Shown: piece by piece, positions 11,251 through 22,774 of the stretch
Layout of the letters: every line of letters begins with the position of its first letter
Position numbering within the stretch: position 1 is the first letter of the stretch
Assembly (NCBI GenBank): GCA_029204225.1
Contig: CM055103.1
Location: forward strand, 8,016,866 to 8,080,865
Length of the DNA: 64,000 nt
Direction: 5' to 3'
From: Diphasiastrum complanatum
Lineage: Eukaryota > Streptophyta > Lycopodiopsida > Lycopodiales > Lycopodiaceae
Position numbers and translations under genes: made by a program
Notes under the pieces: model-generated
What the model was told of the DNA's origin: nothing
The model's input: only the letters and a program-made list of their open reading frames with translations
The model's database searches: none

Positions 11251-11268
11251 TGGTGCCGTTGCTGGGGA
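11251..11268 (+). other. Primer binding site, tRNA-Asp type
   Basis: TGGTGCCGTTGCTGGGGA matches the complement of a plant tRNA-Asp 3' end except for two positions. It sits just after the LTR end, as in Athila/Tat-like gypsy elements. Confidence 0.8.
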
Positions 11269-12512
11269 GCTATGCCAATTTTTCAATTTGCAGCATGTTT
11301 GTTGGATGGTTAGCTTGCATTAGGCATCTTGTCGTTGCATGAATAGTGTTAGATCTGCATTTAGAATTAGTTTGGGAGTGATTTTGCTTGATTTGAGTGG
11401 ATTTTCTTATTTGAAATCTAATCGGATTGTAGAACAGGGAAAGCTATTCAGATCACCAATCTTAAGATCCATTTGGATTTGAGATATCAGAAAAAACAAC
11501 AAAAATCGGTCAAATCTGCCAGATTTTGGTCAAAAAGAGACAAAAATCGTCATCTGAACTGATACCTTTTTGCTCTCTTTTAGGAAACCTTCGCCGAGTT
11601 GCAGACATCTTCGATTTTAATCATAGAACCTTCAGTTTGAAGGGCGAACAATCCTTCCTAGCAAATTTCCAAAAACATCAAAAAAATCGTCAAAAAACAC
11701 CAAAAAAATCACCATAACCCTAAAAATACAGAAAAAAAAACCTTCGCTCGATTCACTGTGCATAGGTGTGATTCAAATCTACCTATTGTCAGGTCGACGA
11801 GAAATAATACCAGAAATAGAAGGTTTTTTCATAGGATCAGTTGTCATATTGCCATATTTTTTGTCAAAAAAGTTTCTTTTTTGCAAAAATACCAGTATTA
11901 CTCTTGATTCTTCGCCAAAACCTTCGTCGAGTTTTCAAAACATTTTATTTCTAGTAGAATGCTATTTTTGAGTTCGGCGAACATTCTTTTTATCCATTTC
12001 ATAAAAAATCTTGATCTTTACCCTCGCCAAACTACATAAACTGTGTTTTTTTTTGTGTCAGAAACCTTTGCCGGGTTTACCCTAGCTTTATCTGTGTCAG
12101 ATTTTGAATCTGAAATTTCGACGAAGGTTATTTCCTTAGAAATTGTCAGAAAAATCTAATTAGAGAGTTTTTTCAAAATAGCACTGCTAAACCTTCGCCG
12201 AACCAATCGTCGTCTAGGGAACTTTCGCCAGTACTATTTTTAGGTTTTAATTTTCCAGATCAAGTCTTTGTCAAAATCTGGATCAAATCTAGTACATTCT
12301 GATTTGGATTCTGAGAAATTTTTCATTTTTTGAAAAGTATTGATTGATTGAATTTTGAAATCTTTTTTACGATATAGAAATCAGATTCTTGAATAGTGGA
12401 ATAGATCTAGCAGATATGATCTGAAATAGTTTTGATTGAAAAATCTAGATCCAATCTCATTGTCTGCTTGATTTGAATATGTGAATTGTCTGCTTGATTT
12501 GAATTTGTGAAG
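11269..12512 (+). other. Gypsy untranslated leader
   Basis: Non-coding stretch between the primer site and gag. Words like CCTTCGCCGA recur (near 11590, 11740, 11920, 12010, 12190) among T-rich and AAAAA-rich sequence. The first about 180 bp match 53862-54023 in the second copy. Confidence 0.7.
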
Positions 12513-12821
12513 ATGGCTGCCCCTGGAGGTGCTCCTCAGAAAGTCAATCCAATCATTGTAATAAAAGCACCCCCTTTGGATCTACCAAAATATAGTGGAT
12601 TAACAGATCCAGTTAGATTTCTTCATATCTATGCTGAATCCTGTGAAGTCTATGGCGAAATTTTTCTCCAAGATAAACCTAAGCTTTTTCCTATGGCCTT
12701 AATAGGTGTGGTGCAAGATTGGTACTATAATCAAGATGAAACTGAACATGCAGATTGGGACTTGCAACGATTGATTGTACAGAAGGATATATGTGTCAAC
12801 AAGATAATCATTCAGATTTGA
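12513..12821 (+). pseudogene. Gypsy gag N-terminal fragment
   Basis: ATG at 12513 starts a frame of about 102 residues with a typical retrotransposon gag opening (LPKYSGLTDPVRFLHIY, then KLFPMALIGVVQDWYYN). It stops where an intact gag would continue into its helical core and zinc knuckle, so gag is truncated. It lies 1.25 kb after the primer site of the same element. Confidence 0.75.
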
Positions 12822-12943
12822 GCGAGATTTTCTTATTGGATCGGACCTTGGATACACCGATCACTTTTCCATTGAATGTGGTGAATGTAACTTGAATATC
12901 AACGGAACCTACACCAGATCTGATTGAAGATGAACTCAACCAT

Positions 12944-13345
12944 GTGAGTCATGCCTTGACTTATGATCACAATGCAGAACTTACTGATGAGCAGATTCTA
13001 AATCATATGGATCCGAACAGATTTGGAGTACGTAATGTTCCTGATGAACCAACAATAAAACCATCCAAAGCAGTTAAATTGAAGGAAGACAGGATCACAG
13101 AGTCAATGACGAAGAAACAAGCCAAGCAACATTATAATACGGTCCTAAAATGGGAAAATCCTCCTGAAAAGATTGATTTAGTGAATGTGCCACCCGTACT
13201 GGATAAAGGCAAAGGAAAAGTCGAGGATGATTCTACAAGTAAGAGTTCTAGCAAGACATCATCGTCTCGGAAGTCATCACCTCCACGATCAATTCTTGCT
13301 AAAAAGACTAAGCGAAGATCCAAGACAAGTTCTTTCAAAAAATAA
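12944..13345 (+). pseudogene. Gypsy inter-domain fragment between gag/protease and RT
   Basis: Hydrophilic, Lys/Ser-rich 133-residue frame with an SSKTSSSRKSSPP stretch and a basic tail (KKTKRRSKTSSFKK). The preceding out-of-frame residues suggest the end of an aspartic protease region (LDRTLDTPITFPLNVV). No catalytic motif is visible. Its identity rests on its place between gag and RT. Confidence 0.5.
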
Positions 13346-13554
13346 CAAGCAGATGTAGTCCAGCATGATATGCCCAAACATTTTAAACGTTATACACTGG
13401 ATGATGTGGTTATCATGTTATCTAATGCACATCGTGAACACAAAGAACAGGTGCCAGAATCGAAAGATGTTTTGCAATGGCCTAGCCAGGAGAACCACAA
13501 AAGACTGTAGAAGTTGGATCACAACTTAATCTTGAACATTATTAAGCACTCCGC

Positions 13555-14399
13555 ATGTTACTTATTACGTATCAAGATTGCTTTGCATGGACTTATCAAG
13601 ACCTGAAGGGTATTCCAATGTCAGTTATTGAACATACCATACCTTTAGTACCTGATGCAGTTCCAAAGGTTACAAAGTTCTATCATTGTATTCCTAATGT
13701 TGCGGATCTGATAAAGAAAGAACTTCAGAGATTGCTTGACGCCGATTTCATTTATGAAATTGAGCATACCGAATGGATCTCACTAGTTGTCATTGTTCCT
13801 AAGAAGAATGGAAAATTGAGAATTTGTGTAAATCTCAAGGCTTTGAACAAAGTGACACGGAAGGATCACTTTTCGTTACATTTTACTGAAAGCATTTTGG
13901 ATCGCCTTGTTGGAGCGGAAGCTTATAGTTTCCTAGATGGATTTAGTGGTTACAACCAGGTTAAGATTGCACCTACAGACCGCCATAAAACTGCTTTTGC
14001 AACAGAATGGGACACCTATGCTTACAAAGTAATGTCATTTGGACTCTATAATACACCAAGTTTGTTCCAAAGAGTAATGCAATTTGCTTTTAAAGATTAT
14101 CTACAGAAATTTCTTGAAATTTACTTGGATGACCTAGGAGTCCATAATAGTACAGATACAAACCACCTGGATCGATTGGAAAAAGTATTTGAAAGATGTC
14201 ACAAATATCAAATTTCTCTAAATCCAGAAAAATGCCATATATGGGTTTCTCACGGAGTTGTGCTTGGGCATGTGTGATATCGAGACATGGCATTGCCACA
14301 GATTTTTCCAAAATCAAGATTATTGTGGAGTTGCCACCACCAACAACGATTCGTGGAGTTTATGTGTTTATGGGTCATGCGAACTACTATAGTGTCTAA
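13555..14399 (+). pseudogene. Ty3/gypsy reverse transcriptase, truncated
   Basis: Gypsy RT fingers and palm: a FIYEIEHTEWISLVVIVPKKNGKLRICV-type fingers block split over normal motifs, then LNKVTRKDHF, LDGFSGYNQVKIA, KTAFATEWDTYAYKVMSFGLYN, and the catalytic box IYLDDLGVH, where the usual YVDD/YIDD is YLDD. A single frameshift near 14270 separates the next block (ISRHGIATDFSKIK ... GHANYYS), and the sequence stops at 14397. RNase H and integrase are absent. Same strand as the LTR, primer site and gag above. Confidence 0.92.
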
Positions 14400-15026
14400 G
14401 AAGATTCAGAGAAGCTAAATCTAAGGAACCTTCACAGGCCATCAAAACCTTCAAACCAACCTTTGTAGACAACATTTTTTGACTCATGGCAATGAATTTG
14501 ACCTGCCTACATGGTCAGATCATGAAAATCTAATATATAGAGCATGTTGTGTGAAAGTTCAATTCCTGCGAGAGTTCAACCTTTGCGGAGCTGAAAACCC
14601 TTCGCAGAGCCTTTGTAGGGCATCCAAAACACCTTTTGGACCTTCGCATACTTCTCTGAAGCCTTAGAATCATGAGAAGAAGGTCTCTGCAAAAATTTGG
14701 TTGGAGCTGAACTGGAAAAAGTATACTTTTCCTAAGATGCACTCAATTCTCAACTATATAAGAATAGAATTCGAGTCATTTGGCACTTCATTCAACGAAG
14801 CTCTGCCAAACATTACACTCGTTCTCCGATCGCAACGAAAATTCTCACATGCCTTCATCAGCCCTCACAGCCCTCTGTTATACACTCCATGCTACCTTTC
14901 CACCTTTCTTTTCACGAATTCCACCATCTACCAGCTTTTGAAGCCTTTGTCTCCATTTTTTACGCCTTTTTCTCTTTCTTGAAGGTCTTTTCGTCTTTTT
15001 CCATCTCCGTCACTACCATCTGACAT
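14400..15026. other. Post-RT sequence without a recognisable gene
   Basis: Only short open frames. CCTTCGC/CCTTTGC words like those in the gypsy leader recur at 14450-14660, suggesting non-coding sequence of the same or a related element. A pyrimidine-rich stretch lies at 14900-15020. Confidence 0.4.
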
Positions 15027-16290
15027 CATGACATCCTCCTATTCTTATGATGATACTGGCGCCAAACAAGTTATCCAACAAGAGATACCTATAGCTACCT
15101 AGATTTGGCCTCTGTCGTCTGACACCTTGGTTGCCCCATGGATTCAGACAGCTGGGCCCCTTCTCCAAGCAATGGGCATTTACCCAACGCTTTTCACCTC
15201 TTCCATTGACATGAACCTTGCCTTACATGCCTATGCATCGTGGGACAAGAAGAAGTCCCGTATCCACATACTGTACCAGGGTACCACGTACAAGGTATGC
15301 ATAAATGCTAACTCCATGGTCACAGTCGAAATTGTTTTCGATGATCGCCAACCAATCTCCCATCGCCGAGCCAAAAACCTCATCAACCCCTTTGCCCCTC
15401 TCTCCCCTGACATCCCACTCAAAACTAACAATGAGTATCTGATAGAAGCTATCAATGTTAACCCGACAATCCAAGCCACTAAACAACTTCTTGTTTGCCT
15501 CAACTTTTTGAAAGGACCACATTCAGTCCACCCTTTTGATCCAAATCGTGGAATCCATTACTGAATTTTCGAGCTCCTAGCATACCTTCCTTCTTAACGA
15601 GCTTTCCATCGCCATCAAGCCTAACAGACGCGATCGCATCACCGCCGGCCCTTTGCTTTGTAACTTTGCCTACTCATTCCTCGAGCAGAAGCTTCAGGGT
15701 TTCGGTTGATCTACCATTCTCTCCACCAACGTTCCATACACTAGCCTTGTCCCACCTACCATTGCCTCCACATCCACCCTCCTAGTAATTACTGACTCAT
15801 CGGCCTGCAAACGCATGCATGGCGCAGCCTCCACCTCTACTAGCCCTCCTCTCACAAGACAACACACTATCCCTCAACCACGTCCTGATATCACCTCTTC
15901 TACTTCTACTACTACCGTCTCCACACACCCATCCATTGTTGTCATAATTTTTGTTCTTATCGTTCCCATTTCTCCACCCCCCCCCCCATCGTTATTCTAG
16001 TTTTAGCTCCGTCATTTATCACCATCACTTCGTCCATCCCTCCTTCCATATTAACCCAAATGAGTCCCAAATCTTGCCTAACACCCTCCAATGGATGCAC
16101 ATTTTTTATAACTCTTCTCCCACTCATGCCTCCATTCTCGACACCACCCTGCAATTTCCTTCCATCCCTCTTGTTCCATCTTTTGAGCAATCCATTCTCC
16201 AACCTCTTTCCACCACCACCACTCCTCTCACACCACCTGCACAGACTGCCAAGGGCAACAAACCATTTTCTGATGAAGCCTTTGTTTAAT
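15027..16290 (+). pseudogene. Unidentified frame with Pro/Ser/Thr-rich tail
   Basis: An ATG near 15027 opens a frame with one early stop, then 145 clean residues (15127-15564) including AWIQ/APWIQTAGPLLQAMGIYP and RRAKNLINPFAPLSP. After a frameshift near 15560 the protein seems to continue (LNELSIAIKPNRRDRITAG, PLLCNFAYSFLEQKLQGF). It ends in a long low-complexity Pro/Ser/Thr/His tail to 16290. I recognise no family. Position and style suggest a gag-like or accessory protein of a transposon, but a decayed host gene cannot be excluded. Confidence 0.4.
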
Positions 16291-16317
16291 CAGAGTATAT
16301 AAGATCCCCTAAGCACA

Positions 16318-16525
16318 CTGACAGCCAGAGGATCTGGTCGAGCCAGAAGAGCTCCTTGAAGATGATGCAGCTGCTGATGTGCAAATAATTTCACCACCAC
16401 AACAGCTAGCACCAGCACAACAACCCCTATCGGCTATCGACATTGAGATATACAAAAGCATGATCATATATTTTCCAACGAAGGCCCTGTGTGTAGCAAA
16501 GCACATAAAGATGACAGACGCACAG
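16318..16525 (+). other. Open coding-like block ending in a splice-donor-like site
   Basis: Plus-strand frame with an acidic start (EPEELLEDDAAAD) and Gln/Pro-rich middle, running to MTDAQ and then GTAAGT at 16526. Another coding-like block (DDSFGCGWYAIKNVKCF) follows at about 16624-16719 and precedes GTAATT. A third (FEPVLHFMQFGMSIKHF) is at about 16800-16985. These could be exons of an unrecognised gene, but phases do not join cleanly and the opposite strand also has a long frame here. Confidence 0.25.
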
Positions 16526-16616
16526 GTAAGTAATTTTTTAATTACTATTATCGTGATGCAAATTGCCATATAAAAAAATGTGAAACTAACATTTTGTATT
16601 CTGATTCTCGGTCCTC

Positions 16617-17162
16617 TCAACAAGATGACTCATTCGGTTGTGGCTGGTATGCCATTAAAAATGTAAAATGCTTTATGGAATGGTTCATTAGCCAAGGTGA
16701 AAATGTCGATATACGTAAGGTAATTTGAGTTTGGATGTAAATTGTAGCTGTTTTACGACCATTACATCTAGCAAAAACATCTACAAAAATTGCAAATGGT
16801 ATATACCAGTGTAGTCTATTGGTTTTTGAACCTGTGCTACATTTCATGCAGTTTGGAATGTCCATCAAACACTTCAATCTAAAACTTTCTACTATGGTAG
16901 AATCGGGGGGAAACCATTCCTCACTTAAAAAATGTGGTAGAGGTAGAGTTTCTAGTTTGTCATTCAAACCATTTTTGCATGGTATGTAAAGATAATCGTA
17001 AAAAAAAATGCCAGAATCCAAAAGTGAATTTAGAGGACAATGCTTATACAGGAGTAAACCGATATCAGATTGAACGACGTCTATGATGACTGCAAGTGAT
17101 TGTATTGGTTGCCATTCGCTTATGCTCGATGGATACAAGTCCGCAAAAGACAATATTCCATT
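16617..17162 (-). other. Unidentified minus-strand open frame
   Basis: 178 residues open between stops, with no ATG at its start. It contains LPHFLSEEWFPPDSTIVES and HWYIPFAIFVDVFARC. No domain recognised. It overlaps the plus-strand coding-like blocks, so at most one strand is real coding sequence. Confidence 0.25.
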
Positions 17163-17248
17163 TTAACACAAATATATCACAATAATGAATGTGGATTATT
17201 AACATAGAAAAACCAGCATAAGTTGCATCACATACAATTGCATTTGAG

Positions 17249-17611
17249 TCAATCTACGAGATTGACATCCATCACCGTAACTTCATTGTGCATATACACA
17301 TGTTGAATCAAGACTTCTGAAATGGATTGACCTCCCTTTGAAACTTTGAGCTCTAAAATTCTTCCTTTCCAAAAGTTTTTGTAATCCATATTTGATATCT
17401 TTCTTTTGCTGAATGCACCTTTTGATGAGGGATGCATCACAACCCATTGAAACTTTCTGTATGTGCATGGCATCCATAACCCTTCAGAATTTCTTTCATT
17501 ACAGACAATGACCGAATTGATCGCACTACGTGGTCTTCGATTGCAAGCGGCATTGCACATGCATAACAGTGCAAGATACAAAATGATTGATAATGTACAT
17601 GCAAGATACAA
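17249..17611 (-). other. Unidentified minus-strand open frame
   Basis: About 120 residues containing PCTYRKFQWVVMHPSSKGAF and DYKNFWKGRILELKVSKGG, ending MDVNLVD. It lies upstream (minus strand) of the 16617-17162 frame and could be an exon of the same unknown unit. No family recognised. Its opening residues are hydrophobic, but the start is not an ATG. Confidence 0.3.
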
Positions 17612-17899
17612 AACGATTGATGATTTACAGAACGATTGATAACTTCAGTTAGTTGAACCATCCATGCAAGTTAGTTAAACCTCAGTTAGTTAAACTCGGA
17701 CAATCTTTTGTTGATGGGCAACAATATATTATCCAATCACATGTCTAGACTCTGCCCGACGGGAGTTTTAAACTAGCTAAAAATATGCCCGAGAAATTCT
17801 AAAAAAAAATTGTCCTGCAAACACCGTTACGGTCCTGCACACATGTAAAAATATTATTGCGACATGTGGATGTCGAATAGTTGAAAAGTCAAAAAACAT

Positions 17900-19398
17900 A
17901 TCTTTGCAAAGGGCCCTTATAGTGCTTGAACCTCCCCTAATGGTTTTGATGCTTGATCTTGGAAAAGGCCTTCTGTGTGATTTTGCCAAAACACAAGCTT
18001 CACAAGGTTGAAGCTCCTTTGACGGTGTCTTTGGTAGTCCAACAGCTTTTCCTTCCTTGACCATAGATTGCATGGCTTTGAAATTGGGATGACCCAATCT
18101 CTTATGCCACAGATCCTCCTGAAGAACCTTGGTCTCATAAGCAATATCTGAATGTTAGCACTCTCCCTAGAATCTAGTTTGTACAACTTTCCAATTCTAG
18201 ATCCTCTAGCAATAACTTTATTTTCTCTTGAGATTATACACTTGTCAACATGAAACTTGACATCCAATCCACTATCAAACAACTATCCTACACTAATGAG
18301 ATTTTTGGTTAGTCTAGGTACATAAAGTCAATCATGAAAACAAAAAGATTTTGATGATGATGCATGCAATGGAATACTACCTATTCCTTTGATTCTACAC
18401 TCAGTATAGATTGATCTTTTAGCACCTAGATATGGCATGAGACTTGTGAAAGAATTCCTAGAACTAGACATATGGGAACTAGCCCCACTATCTAGACATC
18501 ATTAAAGAATTCTCTCTTTCACTCTCAACACCCTCACACTCATCCTCATCAGTAAGGCTAGTTTGCTTAGATTGGTTCTTCTTCTTGAAATAGTTTGATA
18601 CATAATGGCCTTTCTTGCCACAGAAAAAACATTCGACCTTTGAGAGCTTCTTCTAGCCACTGGATGTTGCAACTTGTGAGGATTGATCCTCACCACCTTC
18701 TTTGGCTTTGTCTTCTTGAAGTGTTGTTGACCTTTGCCCTTGCATTTTGACTTGTCCTTGGTGAAGAGTGCTTTGTCATCTCCACCATCTTTCAATGAAA
18801 GTATGTTGATCCTCAGCATCTTCTTCTCTTGCCTGCTTTCTTCAGCAATGAGGACACCTTGAAGTGTCTCCAAGGATGGAAGTTCCTTTCTGACAGCATA
18901 AGTCTGCACAATATTGTCATACTCATCTCTAAGTCCATTAAGGACTACTTGAACAAATTCAGTATTCTTAAGAGCATCTCCAATACCAGCTAACTCTTGA
19001 TGAAGAACCTTTACTCTCATTACATAGGATGAAGCACTCTCATCTACTCTTTGATAACTTAGAAAGATTTGGTTTCTAAGTGTAAGCAATCTAGAAGTAT
19101 TCTTAATTTCATAGATTGTTTTCAGAGTGTCCCAAGCCTCCTTGGCAGTGGTGCATGTACCGATCTCTCTTAAGACTTCATTTGTGACATTCATTTTTAT
19201 GAAATGAAGGGCAATTCTGGTTCTTTTATTGAATGTTACAGCTTCATTAGGTGTTGCAGGTTCTTCTTCAGCTCCACTCACAATGTCCATTACATCTTAT
19301 AGAATCAATAATGATTCCATTCTAATCTTCCACATTGCATAATTGGAAGATGTTAATCTCTCATTGTGCTCCAAGAAATGTGGACCAGATGAAGACAT
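17900..19398 (-). pseudogene. Ty1/copia gag-protease-pre-integrase, degenerate
   Basis: Gag starts at an ATG at 19398 (LTSSNYAMWKIRMESLL) and has an in-frame stop near 19303. It then runs clean from 19290 (AKEAWDTLKTIYE, LNGLRDEYDNIV, ESRQEKKML). A zinc knuckle near 18620 has its last Cys replaced by Tyr (CFFCGKKGHYVSNY). Protease (DSGASSHMSSS) lies near 18490. A pre-integrase block is at 18090-17930 (LGHPNFKAMQSM, CEACVLAKSHRRPF). The element breaks off in integrase near 17900. Frames change several times. The upstream leader leads to a tRNA-Met primer site at 20161-20172, so element orientation is consistent. Confidence 0.9.
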
Positions 19399-20160
19399 TT
19401 TCTCTATGAGAAATTCTAGTAATGGCAAAGATGAAGTTGAAAATGTTGCTTGCTATCTCAACCTAGGATCTAACACTTATAATGTTGATCACCTATGAAA
19501 TCTAGCAACAGGTTGTGAGATCTAGCTCTCAATTAAAAAAATCAATCTATCTTGAATTTGGATCTCGCTTCAATCATAGAAATGAAGCACATGCAAGTAT
19601 GAAGTCTATCTCTCCAACGAGTTTCAAAGAACTGATAAACTCTCTAGAGACTTACTTTCAACTTAGACACAATAATTTGTGAGAAATGAAAAGTCTAAGA
19701 CCTCACAACACTCACTTCTATGCAATTCTACTTGATTGATAATGAAAATTGAAGAAATTGGTGAAAAGAACTAATGTGTGCTCACTTTGGCATATCACAC
19801 GAGATGAGTACTCTTCCAAACTCTCTAATTGCCTAAAACTATTCTAAAAACAAATCAAATTGATTTAGAAACTCAAGCAACACATTCTACTCTTCAATAC
19901 CTATCCAACAAGCTATAGAACATCAACTCTGGATCATTTCTTCAGAAGTAGCACTCAAACAAAGAGGGTTGATTTCACACGTGTGAGCTCTCTGTTTTTT
20001 ACAGGGCTCAGCTGGAGTAGATTAAGCTTGATTTGATCCACTTATGATCCACAGATGGCTTGTTTGTCAGCAAGTTTGGATTCCTCTCCCAAATCCGAGT
20101 TCCTGCAAGCAAAAGCACTGATGTTCTGATGTATACACCCTCACCTCTGCAAAGCATGAA
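19399..20160 (-). other. Copia 5' leader (non-coding)
   Basis: Stretch between the primer site and the gag start on the minus strand. No convincing frame. Contains the perfect palindrome CACACGTGTG near 19977. Confidence 0.6.
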
Positions 20161-20172
20161 GCTCTGATACCA
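20161..20172 (-). other. Copia primer binding site, tRNA-Met type (1)
   Basis: TGGTATCAGAGC on the minus strand, the classical initiator-tRNA-Met primer site of plant copia elements. An LTR edge starts immediately beyond it (TGTGAGG on the plus strand at 20173). Confidence 0.9.
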
Positions 20173-21426
20173 TGTGAGGTTTTTAGTACGTGTGAACTTC
20201 GACACACACCTTACAGGATCTTATGGAGGTGTTGTGATTGCACAAGATTGATCAAAGAACAGATTACTTGAAAAATCTAAGACAAGAGCACAGTGGCATA
20301 CATCAGACTGAAAAAATTGACTTCGCACTATGAGGAATGAATGTCGGAAATACTTCTAAGAGCTTAGTATGGGAAAAACAGTATGCTCTCGGGTAGAGAG
20401 AGAAAATCAACACATAAAACTCGGGTAGAGAGAGAATGAGCTCAAAACACCAAAATCTCAATATTCACAATATGGCAAAACATGCCAAAGTTTTCCTACA
20501 TCAAAGAGGCTCGAATTCCTATAGTGGAGTTGCATGGAATGTCCACTTAACTTAGTTAACTCAACTAACATGGCTCCACGTGTGTAACTGCATGCATGGA
20601 TATTGCATGTACAGCATGTCATCTCTCAAAATTGCCTAGACATGTGTAGATCATGAAAACTACTTTGCATGTTGCATGCACTGATTGCATGTTGCTTGCA
20701 TGCACACTGAATGACATTGCATGTAATCTAAACTTTTGCATGACATCAAATTTGAATCTACCTAACTCAAACTCGACCTATTCTAGAAGGTTATGTGCTC
20801 AATTCACATACCTTTATGTACAATAAAGTTTACAATGGAAATAACATAGGCATGGCCCCAAAACTCGAGATAGGAAGATATTATTCTACTAATCTTCACA
20901 AAACACTCCAAATGACCACAAATCACCCAAATGCAAGCAATTGTATGAAAGATTGTGGCTATGACCTCGATTTGATAACTAGATCTCAAAAAGGTGTGAT
21001 TGGCAAGCCTAGAATTGAGATTTTTTATCAAACAAGCATAAGAGAGTCATAAATAAAAGTGTCCAACCAGGTTGGGTGCCCTATCCACCTTGATTCAATT
21101 GACTATAACTTTTAATTGGAAGATCCAATTACTATGAAGTCAATTGCTACACAAACTAGACTCAAATAGCTTTCAATTAGCTATCAAGCATCAAATTTGG
21201 ATCACACATGGAAGAGAACCATCAAACTGAACTTTCTTGTCCTTCACACGTGTCTGAGCAGGAAAACCCATACAATGTCAGAAATGATTCAATCATTGTG
21301 ATTATAAACCATTTTGATCAAAAGAATACTTGAGATACATGGGAGATGCAAACTAGTCTCTCTAGATCTAGATTTTTAAGAAATTTTTGGAACATTGGAT
21401 GAAACAAGCATCAAAAGCTTAGGTAG
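20173..21426 (-). mobile_element. Copia 5' LTR plus part of a second element
   Basis: The LTR of the gag-bearing copia begins at 20173 and extends upward. It is followed, at a point I could not place, by internal sequence belonging to the element whose primer site is at 21427. No protein-coding potential. Copies of ACACGTGT lie near 21245 and 21450. Confidence 0.6.
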
Positions 21427-21438
21427 GCTCTGATACCA
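21427..21438 (-). other. Copia primer binding site, tRNA-Met type (2)
   Basis: Second TGGTATCAGAGC on the minus strand, followed by an LTR edge TGTGAAAATTC at 21439. Confidence 0.88.
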
Positions 21439-22761
21439 TGTGAAAATTCACACGTGTGGAAATGCCCTAAAGTGTGTAATTGATCTCCTAAACAAGCTTA
21501 TGCACTTGTCGATGGATTCCAGATTGATTTCCAAGATCTAGATCAAGAAACCAAGGCATAGAGACAAAGATGGATGCATTGTGTAGATCTCTCCTTGCAT
21601 GCTATTGGACCCTTAATCATATTCTCTTCAATTCTATTAGATGAGTGATGCATCCTTCTTGCAATCCTATTGGACCCTTCTTGAAGATTTCTCAATTCCT
21701 ATTGGATCCCTTGACCAAAGCCAACACTTTGACTTCATCACTCATCAAATTACATTATCACAAGTGTCAAAACCCTATTCACATGCCTACCTAGCTCGAG
21801 TTTACATCACAAATAATTTTTGGCTCAATAGTGGCATAACATGTGTATCTAACTAATTTGCCAACTATGCCAATTTTTGGCCCTATCACAACTCTACACA
21901 AAGAAGTTTGTCATAAAAACTTTATGAAACCTCTAAGACTAAGATAGATAGCTTTTTATTATTTTCACAATAAGCATCCAATCAGATATTACAAGCACTC
22001 TACTAAAGTTCATTAGAGAGGCATAGAAGATTCTAACAGGTCCAGCAAGCAATCATAAGTTCAGATCATGCAAAAAATGCATTTTTGGCCTCCTTCAACA
22101 AGCAAAACTTCAACATGATGGTGTCTAATATTCACCTATGGGAGGCAATCCATCATATCTTTAAGCTTGTAATGAGAACCAAGAGATTCAGGCCCCCATT
22201 TGATAGGTTTTCATGCTCACCATGTTTTTTGACCAAATCTGACCAGAATTTGTGGGATAAATCCACAAATAAGTGCAATCTAATCCTAATCCCTGTAAAT
22301 CCATTACATGCAAGCACAAAAAGTTCTGATTTTAGTCAAATATGGATTCTATAGCCCATTTCTAGTCCAAAAACCCCAATTTTTGGTCCAAAACCACTAT
22401 CTAATCATCCTTTTGACTATTCAAACATCATGCAATCATTAGATCCAATCATTGATGATTGTAAAATAGTAAGTACAATCTAAAAAACGTACTGCATTAG
22501 TACCTATGATCAATTCCAAGCAAAAACCATGATTTCTAGGTGAAAGTTTCACTAAAACCATCAAAAATCCTATAATTTCCATCAAAATTCATGGAGCAAA
22601 TCCACAATTATGATCTTTAGGCTGAAAGTACACCAAGGATCTGAGAAGCCACCTACTTGGAAATAAATTCCACCACCTAGAAGAATAAGCAAAGAGATAC
22701 ACCAAAAAAACTACAAAAATCCAAGATCCTCAAGCCCCACCTTCTGGTTGCTATGATCCAA
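21439..22761 (-). mobile_element. Second copia LTR and internal sequence of a third element
   Basis: Non-coding, AT-rich. It starts with the LTR edge at 21439 and runs to the third primer site. No gag or pol is detectable, so the second and third elements are either non-autonomous or only fragments. Confidence 0.5.
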
Positions 22762-22773
22762 GCTCTGATACCA
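22762..22773 (-). other. Copia primer binding site, tRNA-Met type (3)
   Basis: Third TGGTATCAGAGC on the minus strand, with a likely LTR edge TGTTACGATTGCC at 22775. Confidence 0.85.
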
Positions 22774-22774
22774 C

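Noticed and set aside
12944-13345. Lys/Ser-rich frame as a host nuclear protein
   Set aside because: Its position between gag and RT of a gypsy element on the same strand explains it better.
14090-14317. Minus-strand frame opposite the gypsy RT
   Set aside because: Shadow of the conserved RT coding sequence on the plus strand.
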